This document shows, one piece after another, positions 1-6,745 of a DNA stretch of 8,608 bases (the first letter of the stretch is position 1; each line of letters starts with the position of its first letter). The position numbers and the translations under genes were made by a program. The notes beneath the pieces were generated by a model that worked only from the letters and a program-made list of their open reading frames with translations, did no database searches and had not been told where the DNA came from. Origin of the DNA: GCA-2731375 sp047518225 (GTDB lineage Bacteria; Pseudomonadota; Alphaproteobacteria; GCA-2731375); contig JAKZRK010000090.1 of NCBI GenBank assembly GCA_047518225.1, positions 1 to 8,608 on the forward strand. Reading direction: 5' to 3'.

Positions 1-108
1 GCGGGCTTTCTCCAGGTAGGCGGCGCAGGCCGCATCATCGGGGAAAAGTCGCTGGAACTCGGGTAGCGAATGCGGGAATGGGAGATCGGCGCGGTCGAGA
101 ACATCCAT
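1..108 (-). CDS. IS1595-family transposase, N-terminal fragment (runs off left edge)
   Basis: Thirty-six codons are visible on the minus strand from an ATG at 108-106, preceded by a GGGGAG ribosome binding site (115-120 on the plus strand as its complement). The peptide contains the stretch LPEFQRLFPDDAACAAYLEK, which resembles the N-terminal helix of IS1595-family transposases just before their zinc-ribbon domain (family usually writes F..LFP.E.ACxxYLxxxRWPDG). The zinc ribbon and the DDE/DDN nuclease domain would lie beyond the left edge, so integrity cannot be judged. The frame is open to position 1. Family assignment rests on a short segment, so it is probable rather than certain. The gene points away from the neighbouring cqsA-like gene. 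Confidence 0.7.
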   Translation of the reverse strand, partial: MDVLDRADLPFPHSLPEFQRLFPDDAACAAYLEKAR

Positions 109-122
109 GGCGCGCTCCCCTA

Positions 123-174
123 TATCCGGTTTGCGCCCATCCTAGCCCTAGTGGGTGTGGGTGTAAACCGGATA
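123..174. repeat. Inverted repeat inside the IS end
   Basis: TATCCGGTTTGCGCCC at 123-138 is answered by GGGTGTAAACCGGATA at 159-174, pairing at 14 of 16 positions across a 20-nt spacer. It lies between the transposase start codon and the presumed IS border. It may be a transposase-binding subterminal repeat, or a hairpin that limits read-through from outside into the transposase gene. The function is inferred; the symmetry is directly visible. Confidence 0.6.
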
Positions 175-186
175 GGCAAGGAAGCA

Positions 187-385
187 TTTATACTAAAATT
201 GATATCAAATAAAAATTATAAATATTATTCCAACTATATTAATTTGATTAGCGTCCGAAAACCTTAACCCGAATAGATTTTCTTCAATGCAAGTTTTAAT
301 CATTCAAAATATACTTCGAATAATATTATGACAATATTGAAAAGTGATTTGCTGTTGCCATCTAGCAATACTGTCTTGAGAATTG
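187..385. other. AT-rich non-coding region upstream of the cqsA-like gene
   Basis: About 200 bases with no credible gene. The base composition is far more AT-rich than anything else in the window, with long A/T runs (for example around 187-245 and 287-345). It contains AATATT-ATGAC-AATATT at 322-338 and TTGCT...AGCAA symmetry at 349-367. Such DNA is typical of intrinsically curved promoter regions, of targets of xenogeneic silencers, and of remnants of transferred DNA. Which of these applies here is not decided by the sequence. Confidence 0.7.
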
Positions 386-391
386 TTGCTA
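349..391. repeat. TTGCT(A)/TAGCAA repeated half-sites, candidate operator
   Basis: TTGCT at 349-353, TAGCAA at 363-368 and TTGCTA at 386-391 form two successive inverted pairs: TTGCT-N10-AGCAA, and TAGCAA-N17-TTGCTA. The last copy is exactly the -35 hexamer of the predicted promoter. A regulator bound to these words could block or recruit RNA polymerase. The words are short and the region is AT-rich, so chance is a real possibility. Confidence 0.3.
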
Positions 392-414
392 AGATACCGC
401 CATAACCCTATAAT
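386..414 (+). promoter_or_regulatory. Sigma-70-type promoter of the cqsA-like gene
   Basis: TTGCTA (386-391), a 17-nt spacer and a perfect TATAAT (409-414) give a near-ideal housekeeping promoter pointing at the cqsA-like gene. Transcription would begin near 421 and leave an untranslated leader of roughly 90 nt. That leader ends in an A8 tract (489-496) next to the ribosome binding site. In the leader, GCGGTT (422-427) could pair with GACCGC (464-469), a weak long-range hairpin. No experimental evidence is available; the call rests on the match and spacing. Confidence 0.6.
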
Positions 415-513
415 TTCAAATGCGGTTGTGGGTTTCGATTATTAGTTATTGCTTGAGGTGGCCGACCGCGCTCTGTAAAGTTGAGCATAAAAAAAAGTGG
501 GTGAGTGTGTCAG

Positions 514-1776
514 ATGTCTTCTAAAAATAACGAGCAGCTCTTGCGCGCGGCCTTGCCGTCTTTGGACCGGCGCATTGACGATCATTTCGATCGCTACCCT
601 GGCGGTCATTTGATTCATGGACGTGCTACGAAGGAATCGGATATCTGTCTTTGGGGCAATGATTATCTTGGCATTGGCAACGATCCAAGAATCGTGCGGC
701 GGCAGCTTGATGCCTTGGCGGCGGGGCGCGAGAACATCTTCATGTCCGGCGTCTATACCCAGCATCTGAATCTTCATCTACGGCTGGAAAAAGACTACGC
801 CGCGTGGCTGGGTGCGGAGGCTGCGGTGCTGTGCCAATCCGGCTTCGCCGCCAATGAAGGTTTGATCCAAGCCACGACGGGTCCGGAAACGCCGGCATAC
901 ATCGATATGTTCGCCCATGCCTCGGTCTGGCAAGGTGCCGCGGTCGCCGATGCGCCGGCATATGTTTTTCGTCATAACGACGCCGAACATCTGCGCCGTC
1001 AGATCGCCAAACATGGTCCGGGCGTCGTCGCGGTTGACGCGATCTACAGCACCATCGGCGATTTCTGCCGGCTGCATGACATTGTTGCGGTTTGCGAAGA
1101 GACCGGCTCCATGCTGGTGGTCGACGAATCCCATGCGATCGGCGTCATCGGCTTGCAGGGTGAAGGGTTGGTCAGCCATCTTGGCCTCGCCGGACGGGTA
1201 CCGTTCCGAGTCTTCAGCCTGTCGAAGGCTTTGGTCGGGCGGGGCGGTGTCGTCGTCGGGCCGGCGCGCTTCGCCGAAGACTTTCGTTATGAATCCAACC
1301 CGGCTATATTTTTCTCCGCCGTCTTTTCGAACGAAGTCGCACGCTTCGAAGCGACGCTGGCCGTGGTGCGTGGCGAAGGGCATCGGCGCGCGCGGGTTTC
1401 GGGATTAAGTGAACGACTGCGTACCGGCCTGCTGCAGCGGGGTTATGAGGTATCTTGCAGCGAAAGTCAGATCATCCCGTTGATCGCCGGCCCGGAAAGC
1501 GAAACCGCCCGGTTGCGCGACGCCTTGGAGGCGAATGGCGTCATCGGATCGGTGTTCTGTGCGCCGGCGACGCCGCGCAACAGATCCCTGGTCAGGCTGT
1601 GTGTCCACAACGGCTTGGACGACGGGGACATCGACTACATTCTCGAGGTCTGTTCGAAGATCCGTGATCAGGTCCGGCCCGACCGTTGGCCGGCCAGCCG
1701 TAGCGGACGTGCGGGCAGGTCAGGGGCATCAACCGTAGCCAACGTTGGATTGGTATCCTCGACCACGGGCAGTTAG
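514..1776 (+). CDS. cqsA: CqsA/LqsA-type alpha-hydroxyketone autoinducer synthase (PLP-dependent)
   Basis: A 420-residue fold-type I aminotransferase of the alpha-oxoamine synthase family. CqsA condenses an acyl-CoA with an amino-acid-derived donor (S-adenosylmethionine or 2-aminobutyrate) to give the precursor of CAI-1; LqsA makes the related LAI-1. Visible landmarks: NDYLG (49-53), the PLP-stacking histidine in DMFAHAS (H135), VDAIYSTIGD (174-183), VDESHAIG (203-210, D204 and H207), and the Schiff-base lysine in SLSKALVGRGG (K238). The segments RHNDAEHLR, ESQIIPL (317-323), NGVIGSVFCAPAT (341-353) and EVCSK (378-382) match Vibrio CqsA as I remember it and are not BioF or Kbl motifs. Vibrio CqsA is about 389 residues; this protein has an extra Arg/Ser/Gly-rich tail after about residue 385. 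I prefer ATG 514, with GGGTGAG at 499-505 as ribosome binding site. An in-frame GTG at 505 would add three residues. No sensor kinase (CqsS/LqsS) is adjacent. Family confidence is high; the exact product is unknown. Confidence 0.85.
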   Translation: MSSKNNEQLLRAALPSLDRRIDDHFDRYPGGHLIHGRATKESDICLWGNDYLGIGNDPRIVRRQLDALAAGRENIFMSGVYTQHLNLHLRLEKDYAAWLGAEAAVLCQSGFAANEGLIQATTGPETPAYIDMFAHASVWQGAAVADAPAYVFRHNDAEHLRRQIAKHGPGVVAVDAIYSTIGDFCRLHDIVAVCEETGSMLVVDESHAIGVIGLQGEGLVSHLGLAGRVPFRVFSLSKALVGRGGVVVGPARFAEDFRYESNPAIFFSAVFSNEVARFEATLAVVRGEGHRRARVSGLSERLRTGLLQRGYEVSCSESQIIPLIAGPESETARLRDALEANGVIGSVFCAPATPRNRSLVRLCVHNGLDDGDIDYILEVCSKIRDQVRPDRWPASRSGRAGRSGASTVANVGLVSSTTGS

Positions 1777-1794
1777 AACAATTTTCGATCACAT

Positions 1795-1838
1795 GGAAGC
1801 GCAGCATTATTAGTGACAGCGCCGGTTAGAGCGCTTCC
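1795..1838. terminator. Dyad between convergent genes, possible bidirectional terminator
   Basis: GGAAGCGC (1795-1802) is perfectly complementary to GCGCTTCC (1831-1838), with a 28-nt loop. It lies between the ends of the convergent cqsA-like gene (stop 1776) and the LLM gene (stop 1848). Neither side has a clear T-run and the loop is long, so intrinsic termination is only a possibility. Confidence 0.3.
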
Positions 1839-1847
1839 GGGCTAGTA

Positions 1848-2906
1848 CTACATGCGCGACATCACATTTTCGGCGAAATCCTCGATCAAACGGTATTGTT
1901 GATGCAGGGGCGCAATGAAGTTAATGGCGTTCAGTCCCTGGCGTTCCAATTCCCGAAGCTGTTCGACGATGTCTTCCGGCTGGCCGGCGATGCAGAAATT
2001 ACGGATGATTTCCGGCGTGATGAATCGGGCCTCGTCCGGGTCGAGATAGCTGTAGTGGCTTTCATGCAGCTTCTGGTGCCGGGTCGCGGCGTCGCGCTGG
2101 TTGTGAAAGGCCAGATAGTCATTCCAGATCGGCTTGACGTATTCGGGTGGGTCGCCCCCGGTTTCTTTTACCCAGTCGATCAGAAAATGCACGTTCGCCA
2201 TGACGGAGGAGCCGCATTCGGCTATGGCGCGTTCGGAATCCAGGGACTCGCCGGGCGCCAACATCAATAGATTAACCAAGGCCGTGGTGTAAAAGCCGTC
2301 CATGCTTCGGCCGGCCCCATCGGCGCCATTCTTCACGTTGGCCAGGGCCGAGGGGATGGTGCCGCCGCGCGGGATGCCGGTGATCAGGCCATCGCCCAAC
2401 GCGCCCGCCAGGGCCTGGGCCCTGGGGCCGAAACCAGCCACATGGATGGGAATATGGTTGTCCAGATCCAGATAACTCAGTTCAGTGTTCTGAAAGCGGA
2501 TGGGCTGGGTGACCCCGTTCAAGGTGTAATCCACCTCTTCGCCGTTTAGCAACGCGCGCACGGTACGGATATATTCGCCGAACGCCTTTATGGTCGTTGG
2601 CCGCTGACCCATGGTCCGCATGGCGGTGTTGCCGGTACCGATGCCCATGAAGGTACGCCCGGGCGCCAGCCGATTGATGGTCGCGATGCCGTTCGCCGCC
2701 ACCGGGGCCAGACGCAGTCCCGGCACGGCCACGCCGGTACCGAGGCGAATGGTACGGGTTTGTTGCGCCGCCAGGGCCAGCACGGCCCAGGGGTTGGAGC
2801 GGATCATCTGGCTGTCGGTCACCCAGCAGAAGTCATAGCCAAGATTTTCCGCGTGGGTGATGAAGCCAATCTCGTCGATCTTGCCGCAACTGATGCCGAA
2901 ATCCAT
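1848..2906 (-). CDS. LLM-class (luciferase-like) flavin-dependent oxidoreductase
   Basis: A 352-residue protein of the bacterial luciferase-like superfamily, a TIM barrel that uses FMNH2 or coenzyme F420. Supporting features are the N-terminal strand MDFGISC, the segment WVTDSQMIRSNPWAVLALAA (28-47), QQTRTIRLGTGVAVPG (48-63), and the family-typical block NRLAPGRTFMGIGTGN (78-93). Further on come IPIHVAGFGPRAQALAGALG (152-171) and a C-terminal GQPEDIVEQLREL (308-320), the usual end helix of MER-type LLM enzymes. The family resembles methylene-tetrahydromethanopterin reductase and F420-dependent dehydrogenases, but cofactor and substrate cannot be assigned by eye. The start at 2906 follows GGAGGGG (ending about 8 nt upstream) and the domain begins immediately; an open extension to 3065 only overlaps the upstream gene. 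It is the last gene of the six-gene operon, 20 nt after the glutathione transferase. Confidence 0.85.
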   Translation of the reverse strand: MDFGISCGKIDEIGFITHAENLGYDFCWVTDSQMIRSNPWAVLALAAQQTRTIRLGTGVAVPGLRLAPVAANGIATINRLAPGRTFMGIGTGNTAMRTMGQRPTTIKAFGEYIRTVRALLNGEEVDYTLNGVTQPIRFQNTELSYLDLDNHIPIHVAGFGPRAQALAGALGDGLITGIPRGGTIPSALANVKNGADGAGRSMDGFYTTALVNLLMLAPGESLDSERAIAECGSSVMANVHFLIDWVKETGGDPPEYVKPIWNDYLAFHNQRDAATRHQKLHESHYSYLDPDEARFITPEIIRNFCIAGQPEDIVEQLRELERQGLNAINFIAPLHQQYRLIEDFAENVMSRM

Positions 2907-2926
2907 ACGCCCACCCCTCCGTTGTT

Positions 2927-3613
2927 TTAGCGGATGACTATTTTCAGGGCGTCCTCGGCGAATTTTTTCGCGCCCTTGCCGCCGCCCTGCTTCAACTTGG
3001 CCAGGTCGAATGGGATCTTGGTACCCTTCCGGCAGGCGGGCCGTTCCCCTAGCCGGTCCAGCCACGCCGTCAGGTTTGGCAAACCCTCAATTTCCACGCC
3101 GGACCATTTGTGGGTTCTGACCCAGCACCAGTTGGCGATATCGGCGATGGAATAGCCGCCGGCCAGATATTCCCGGTCCGTCAAGCCGCGCTCCAACACC
3201 TCGAACAGGCGGCGGGTTTCATGTTGATAACGATCGATAGCGGGTTGGATTTTCTCCGGGTAATAGCGGTAGAAGACGCTGGCCTGGCCCATCATCGGCC
3301 CGATGCCCCCCATTTGAAACATCAGCCACTGCATGACCAGACTGCGGCCCTTGACGTCGGTGGGCAGCAGGCGGCCCGCCTTTTCCGCCAGATAGATCAT
3401 GATGGCGCCGGTCTCGAAGACCACGAAATCGTCTGCCTCCCGATCGACGATGACGGGGATGCGGCCATTGGGATTCATGGCCAGGAAGCTTTCCGTCTTC
3501 TGATCTCCCTCGCTCAATTTAATTTCATGCACCTCGTAAGGCATGGCCAGTTCTTCCAACGTCACCGAGGCCTTCCAACCGTTTGGGGTGGAGGCGGTGT
3601 AGAGGTCGATCAT
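2927..3613 (-). CDS. Glutathione transferase, YfcG-like
   Basis: A 228-residue cytosolic glutathione transferase. The N-terminal thioredoxin-like domain starts MIDLYTASTPNG, with T9 and N11 matching the Thr/Asn pair of E. coli YfcG that replaces the classical Tyr/Ser/Cys. NPNGRIPVIVD (47-57) holds the cis-proline loop (P53), and FETGAIMIYLAEKAG (66-80) carries the E-T/S pair that binds the gamma-glutamyl group. MQWLMFQMGGIGPMMGQ (94-110) and SIADIA (155-160, N-capping box) lie in the all-alpha domain and strongly recall YfcG. YfcG acts as a GSH-dependent disulfide reductase; others of this type open epoxides or remove thioether groups. The C-terminus is Lys/Gly-rich. Translation starts at 3613, one nucleotide after the amidohydrolase stop, with AGGAGA in the end of that gene as ribosome binding site, so the two are probably translationally coupled. 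Confidence 0.9.
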   Translation of the reverse strand: MIDLYTASTPNGWKASVTLEELAMPYEVHEIKLSEGDQKTESFLAMNPNGRIPVIVDREADDFVVFETGAIMIYLAEKAGRLLPTDVKGRSLVMQWLMFQMGGIGPMMGQASVFYRYYPEKIQPAIDRYQHETRRLFEVLERGLTDREYLAGGYSIADIANWCWVRTHKWSGVEIEGLPNLTAWLDRLGERPACRKGTKIPFDLAKLKQGGGKGAKKFAEDALKIVIR

Positions 3614-3614
3614 C

Positions 3615-4649
3615 TCAAGTCTCCTGGATACGATAGAACCGCGCGGCGGTATCATGAAACAGCGCGGCCTTTTCAGCCCCGCTGAAACCAGCCGCCAGGC
3701 GCTTGAAGGCATTCCACAGGGTGGTATAGCCACACGAGGCCTTGTCCACGGGGAAGTTGCTTTCGAACATGCAACGGTCGGGCCCAAACGCTTCGATACA
3801 GTGCATTACATAAGGCTTCCATGCCTCGGCCAGAACTTCCGACGATGGCGGCGTCTCCAGCTTGTGATGCCCGAAGCCGGTCAACTTCATGGCCAAACCA
3901 CCCAGTTTTACATGCACGTTGGGGCATTGCGCCAGATCACTGATAGCCTTGGACCAGACAGCAAAAATCTCGTCCCGCCGGCCGCCATAGGAACCGATGC
4001 CCAAGGGACCGCCAACGTGATCCATGACGATGGGGGTTTCGGGAAACGCCTGGGCCAGGTCCGTCAGTTCCGGAATTTGCGGGTGATAGAGCCAGGCATC
4101 GAAACTCATATCCATCGCCGCCAATTGTGCGAAGCCCTGGCGGAAGGTCTCGTCATAGTAAAGGCGCCCGCGGGGAGAGGTATGTTCGGCACCAATGATC
4201 CCGTCATCGTCGTCATGGGCCGTGGAATGTCGGATGCCGCGAAAGCGCCCGCCGCCGGCCAGGATATGGGCCCCCAGGATATCCTTGACCCGCTCGCCCA
4301 GGCGCAGATCGGCAAAACCGACAATGGCGGCGGCCACCCGGGTCTTGCCGTACAGGCCCGAACCGCTCATGGCGGCGGCACCATTGACGAATTCGGTCTC
4401 TCCCACCGGGGCCATGTACGGATCGCCCCCAAGACGATCCGTGGCGCGATAAAAGGCCTCGCATTCCAGAAAGACCGTGCTGACCACGTTGTGTCCGCCG
4501 CCTATATCCGCCAGGAAATCATCCAGCAGATAGCGGTACACGAAGGTCTCCCGCCGATCCCACAGATGATGGTGGGGATCGCAGATCGGCAAATCAGGCT
4601 CTAACGCCACCTCTGTCCACCGGGCCAGCCAGTCATCCAATTGGGTCAT
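3615..4649 (-). CDS. Amidohydrolase-2 family metal-dependent hydrolase (lactonase-like)
   Basis: A 344-residue TIM-barrel hydrolase of the amidohydrolase-2 type (predicted PDC-hydrolase/lactonase group). The metal-binding strand-1 motif is ICDPHHHLWD (22-31, H26 and H28). Later conserved points are FRGIRHS (136-142), the strand-5 histidine in AWLYHP (H189), VMDHVGGP (208-215, H211), and MFESNFPVDK (294-303, D302), where the family carries its catalytic aspartate. Members hydrolyse sugar lactones, 2-pyrone-4,6-dicarboxylate and similar lactones, or decarboxylate; the substrate here cannot be read from sequence. Residues 145-149 form an unusual HDDDD run. The start ATG at 4649 is one nucleotide after the stop of the MetE-like gene, and its stop is one nucleotide before the glutathione transferase start, so it sits firmly inside the operon. 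Confidence 0.85.
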   Translation of the reverse strand: MTQLDDWLARWTEVALEPDLPICDPHHHLWDRRETFVYRYLLDDFLADIGGGHNVVSTVFLECEAFYRATDRLGGDPYMAPVGETEFVNGAAAMSGSGLYGKTRVAAAIVGFADLRLGERVKDILGAHILAGGGRFRGIRHSTAHDDDDGIIGAEHTSPRGRLYYDETFRQGFAQLAAMDMSFDAWLYHPQIPELTDLAQAFPETPIVMDHVGGPLGIGSYGGRRDEIFAVWSKAISDLAQCPNVHVKLGGLAMKLTGFGHHKLETPPSSEVLAEAWKPYVMHCIEAFGPDRCMFESNFPVDKASCGYTTLWNAFKRLAAGFSGAEKAALFHDTAARFYRIQET

Positions 4650-4650
4650 T

Positions 4651-5661
4651 TCATCCGCGCCCTTCGAACAGGTCCCGCCCAGCGGTCAGGGCGCGGATCT
4701 TGCCGTCGGCGACGTTGCGCGGCAGCATCCAGAAACCGCAATCGGGATGGACATACTTCACCCGCCCCTCGCCCAACAATTCTTCCGCCCGTTCAATTTG
4801 TCGGGCAATGGCATCGGCGCTTTCAATATCCGTGCGCTTGATATCGACCACGCCAAGGCCCATGCCGATCTGTGGCCGCAATTCCTTGAAGGCGGCCAGT
4901 TCCTCCACCGGGCGATGGGCGTTCTCCATCACGATGTGATCCACGTGCAAGGCGTTGAGGTAGCCCAGCAATTTGTCCCAACTGCCCTTTTGAATGCTCT
5001 GTCCGCCATAATTGCCGAAACATAGATGCACCGCGCCAACCCCCGGGCCCGGAATGGCATCCAGTACCTTGTTGATGGCCTTTGCCGCCCATTCCCATTC
5101 GTCCGGGTGGCCGGGCAGATTGGCCTCGTCCAATTGCACCACGTCCGCATGGCAATGGCGGACCTGTTCGGCCAAGGCATCGGCGATGGCGTCGGCCACC
5201 AGCCGAACGTCGCCATAGTGATGATCGACCACCGTCTTGGCCAGCATATGCGGGCCGGTCAAGGTGAACTTCAACGGCCGCCGGGTCAGCGCCTTGGCCG
5301 CCTGACAGGCGCCGGGCAGATCCAAGCTGCCGCTGTTGATGGGCCCGTCCACCACGGCCGGCGGGCGGCGGCGAAAGCCCATGCCTTCCTGGCTGCGATA
5401 GTCGAGCAGTTCATCGAATTGGATATCCGTCCGCATGCCCCCCATGGGACGGACAAAATACTCAATCATGCCGTTGGTTTCGGGGTGGTTGACGTCAAAG
5501 CGGTACATCTCGCCATCGCAAACCAGATCGATCCCCGCTTGTTCCTGGGTATGCAGAACCACGCGGGTGGCATCCACCAAGGCCTGTTCCGAGGGCGCGG
5601 CCACAAGCCAGGCCGGCATGGGATAGGAACCGACCACGGTGGTCTTGATTTTTCGTGACAT
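4651..5661 (-). CDS. Short MetE-family (cobalamin-independent methionine synthase-like) zinc methyl/alkyltransferase
   Basis: A 336-residue protein corresponding only to the catalytic C-terminal half of MetE; the usual two-domain enzyme is about 750 residues. The start VVGSYPMP (9-16) matches the family's GS(Y/F)P loop. The zinc ligands of the family are present: H212 and C214 in VHLCFGN, E246 in VMENA, and C308 in HPDCGFW. VVQLDEANLPG (174-184) is the QxDEP-like strand. The same fold serves methionine synthesis from other methyl donors and epoxyalkane:coenzyme M transferase, so a thiol-alkylating role is safe but the substrates are open. The company of acyl-CoA dehydrogenases and a glutathione transferase argues for a catabolic role rather than methionine supply. 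It begins 7 nt after the stop of acyl-CoA dehydrogenase B. The ribosome binding site is weak, so it may depend on coupling. Confidence 0.85.
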   Translation of the reverse strand: MSRKIKTTVVGSYPMPAWLVAAPSEQALVDATRVVLHTQEQAGIDLVCDGEMYRFDVNHPETNGMIEYFVRPMGGMRTDIQFDELLDYRSQEGMGFRRRPPAVVDGPINSGSLDLPGACQAAKALTRRPLKFTLTGPHMLAKTVVDHHYGDVRLVADAIADALAEQVRHCHADVVQLDEANLPGHPDEWEWAAKAINKVLDAIPGPGVGAVHLCFGNYGGQSIQKGSWDKLLGYLNALHVDHIVMENAHRPVEELAAFKELRPQIGMGLGVVDIKRTDIESADAIARQIERAEELLGEGRVKYVHPDCGFWMLPRNVADGKIRALTAGRDLFEGRG

Positions 5662-5668
5662 GAAATTA

Positions 5669-6745
5669 CTACGCTCTCTCGACTAAGTGGGACCACAAGG
5701 CATTACCGCCGTGCGCGGCCAGGGACCGGCCCAAATTCTCGGCCCAAAAATTTTCCGAACCAAACTCGGCCCGCCAGGACCACAGGCGCCGGGTGGCGAA
5801 GTGCAGGGAATGCTCGTAGGTGAAACCCATGGCGCCGTGGGTCTGATGGGCGATGGAGGCAACGATGGAGGCCGCCTCCGACGCCCGGATCTTTGCCGTC
5901 GCCATTCCAAAGCCGGCGCCACTTCCCACCCTGTCCGCGGCGCGGCATGCGGCCTCCACCGCCGCGCCCGCCGCCGCCACTTCGCCCGCCATGTGGGCCA
6001 ACTCCTGCTGTACCGCCTGGAACTTGCCGATGGGCGTGCCGAATTGGCTGCGGTCGTTGGCATATTGCACCGATTGCTCCAAGGCCATTTCCAGGGCGCC
6101 GGCGATCTGCGCCGCCCGGGCCATGGCGCCAAAAGCAAACAAACGCTCGGGATCGATGCGTTCGGGCAAGGGCGCGGCGGCCGCCGCGGGACCATGGAAA
6201 CGCAGGCTGTCGCGGGGCTCCGCCGCTATGTTGCGGTCTTGCAATTCTACCGTCCAGGCGTCGGAGGCCACCAAGGCGACGTACGGTTCGCCGTCACATC
6301 GGGCAAAAGCGGCAAGCTGTTCCACGCTGCGCCCCCAGGGCACGCGCGTGGCCACACCACTGATACTGTACCCGCCGCCGTCCTTGTTAATGGTCAGGCC
6401 TTCATCGGCGCGCACCGGCGCGATGGACAGGGGACCCATGGGCATATCCAGCCCGGCGTTGGACAACAACCAACCCGCCAGAATGCTTTCCACCAGTGGC
6501 ACGGGTGCCAGGTACTTACCGGCGGCGCGGATCACCACCTCGGCCTCGCCCCAGCCGCCACCGACGCCGCCACGGTCCTCGGGCACCAGCACACTGGGCA
6601 GGCCGTTCTCCTCGATGGCCCGCCACAACTGATCCTGGGGCGCACCGGCCTCTGCCTTTTCCAGATTCTCCTTGCTAACCTGATCGCCCAGCAAGCGGTT
6701 GACCTGATCGCCCAGGATGGTCCGCAGTTCACTATCGCCACTCAT
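5669..6745 (-). CDS. Acyl-CoA dehydrogenase, beta-type subunit (catalytic Glu apparently missing)
   Basis: A 358-residue acyl-CoA dehydrogenase family protein. The N-terminal helical domain includes ENGLPSVLVPEDRGGVG (46-62). The middle beta domain is degenerate and has no SEPxxGSD motif. The C-terminal domain carries the FAD-contacting motif DRSQFGTPIGKFQAVQ (231-246) and QTHGAMGFTYEH (301-312), both typical. At the two places where family members carry the catalytic glutamate, I see no good candidate: around 203-215 the helix reads FAFGAMARAAQIA, and near 326-331 it reads AEFGSE instead of the YEGT type. This suggests it works as the FAD-supporting partner of the gene before it. The ATG overlaps that gene's stop by 4 nt (ATGA), a sign of coupled translation and equal amounts. 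The precise substrate is unknown. Confidence 0.85.
   Translation of the reverse strand: MSGDSELRTILGDQVNRLLGDQVSKENLEKAEAGAPQDQLWRAIEENGLPSVLVPEDRGGVGGGWGEAEVVIRAAGKYLAPVPLVESILAGWLLSNAGLDMPMGPLSIAPVRADEGLTINKDGGGYSISGVATRVPWGRSVEQLAAFARCDGEPYVALVASDAWTVELQDRNIAAEPRDSLRFHGPAAAAAPLPERIDPERLFAFGAMARAAQIAGALEMALEQSVQYANDRSQFGTPIGKFQAVQQELAHMAGEVAAAGAAVEAACRAADRVGSGAGFGMATAKIRASEAASIVASIAHQTHGAMGFTYEHSLHFATRRLWSWRAEFGSENFWAENLGRSLAAHGGNALWSHLVERA

Larger units (their letters stand above)
1..186 (-). mobile_element. IS1595-family insertion sequence, right part only
   Basis: This combines the transposase fragment and the GC-rich non-coding flank up to the sharp change into AT-rich DNA near 187. 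I place the element's end somewhere between about 170 and 187 because the composition changes there and a strong inverted repeat (123-138 with 159-174) ends just before it. The exact terminal inverted repeat and the target duplication cannot be defined without the other end, which is outside the window. Confidence 0.45.

Noticed and set aside
70..267. A 65-codon plus-strand open frame across the IS end and AT-rich DNA
   Set aside because: It overlaps the transposase fragment antisense, crosses the sharp composition border, has no ribosome binding site and turns into Lys/Asn/Ile-rich random AT sequence.
446..475. Alternative promoter TTGAGG...TGTAAA closer to the cqsA-like start
   Set aside because: Spacing of 15 and a weak -10 make it much poorer than TTGCTA-N17-TATAAT at 386-414.
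778..1383. Long antisense open frame inside the cqsA-like gene
   Set aside because: It is a shadow of the GC-rich codon pattern of the real gene; its translation has no recognisable family features.
514..1776. Reading the PLP enzyme as biotin synthase BioF or 2-amino-3-ketobutyrate ligase
   Set aside because: The general fold fits, but the C-terminal ESQII...NGVIGSVFCAPAT block and the middle DMFAHASVWQGA block follow CqsA, and no biotin or threonine genes are near.
2907..3065. N-terminal extension of the LLM oxidoreductase
   Set aside because: The extra 53 residues lie mostly within the glutathione transferase gene, are not family-like, and the ATG at 2906 has a good ribosome binding site.
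3614..3787. N-terminal extension of the glutathione transferase
   Set aside because: It overlaps the amidohydrolase end; the thioredoxin-like fold starts exactly at the ATG at 3613 with AGGAGA upstream.
3654..4604. A 316-codon plus-strand frame opposite the amidohydrolase
   Set aside because: The opposite strand encodes a clear metal hydrolase with all its motifs; this frame shows no domain and fits a codon-bias shadow.
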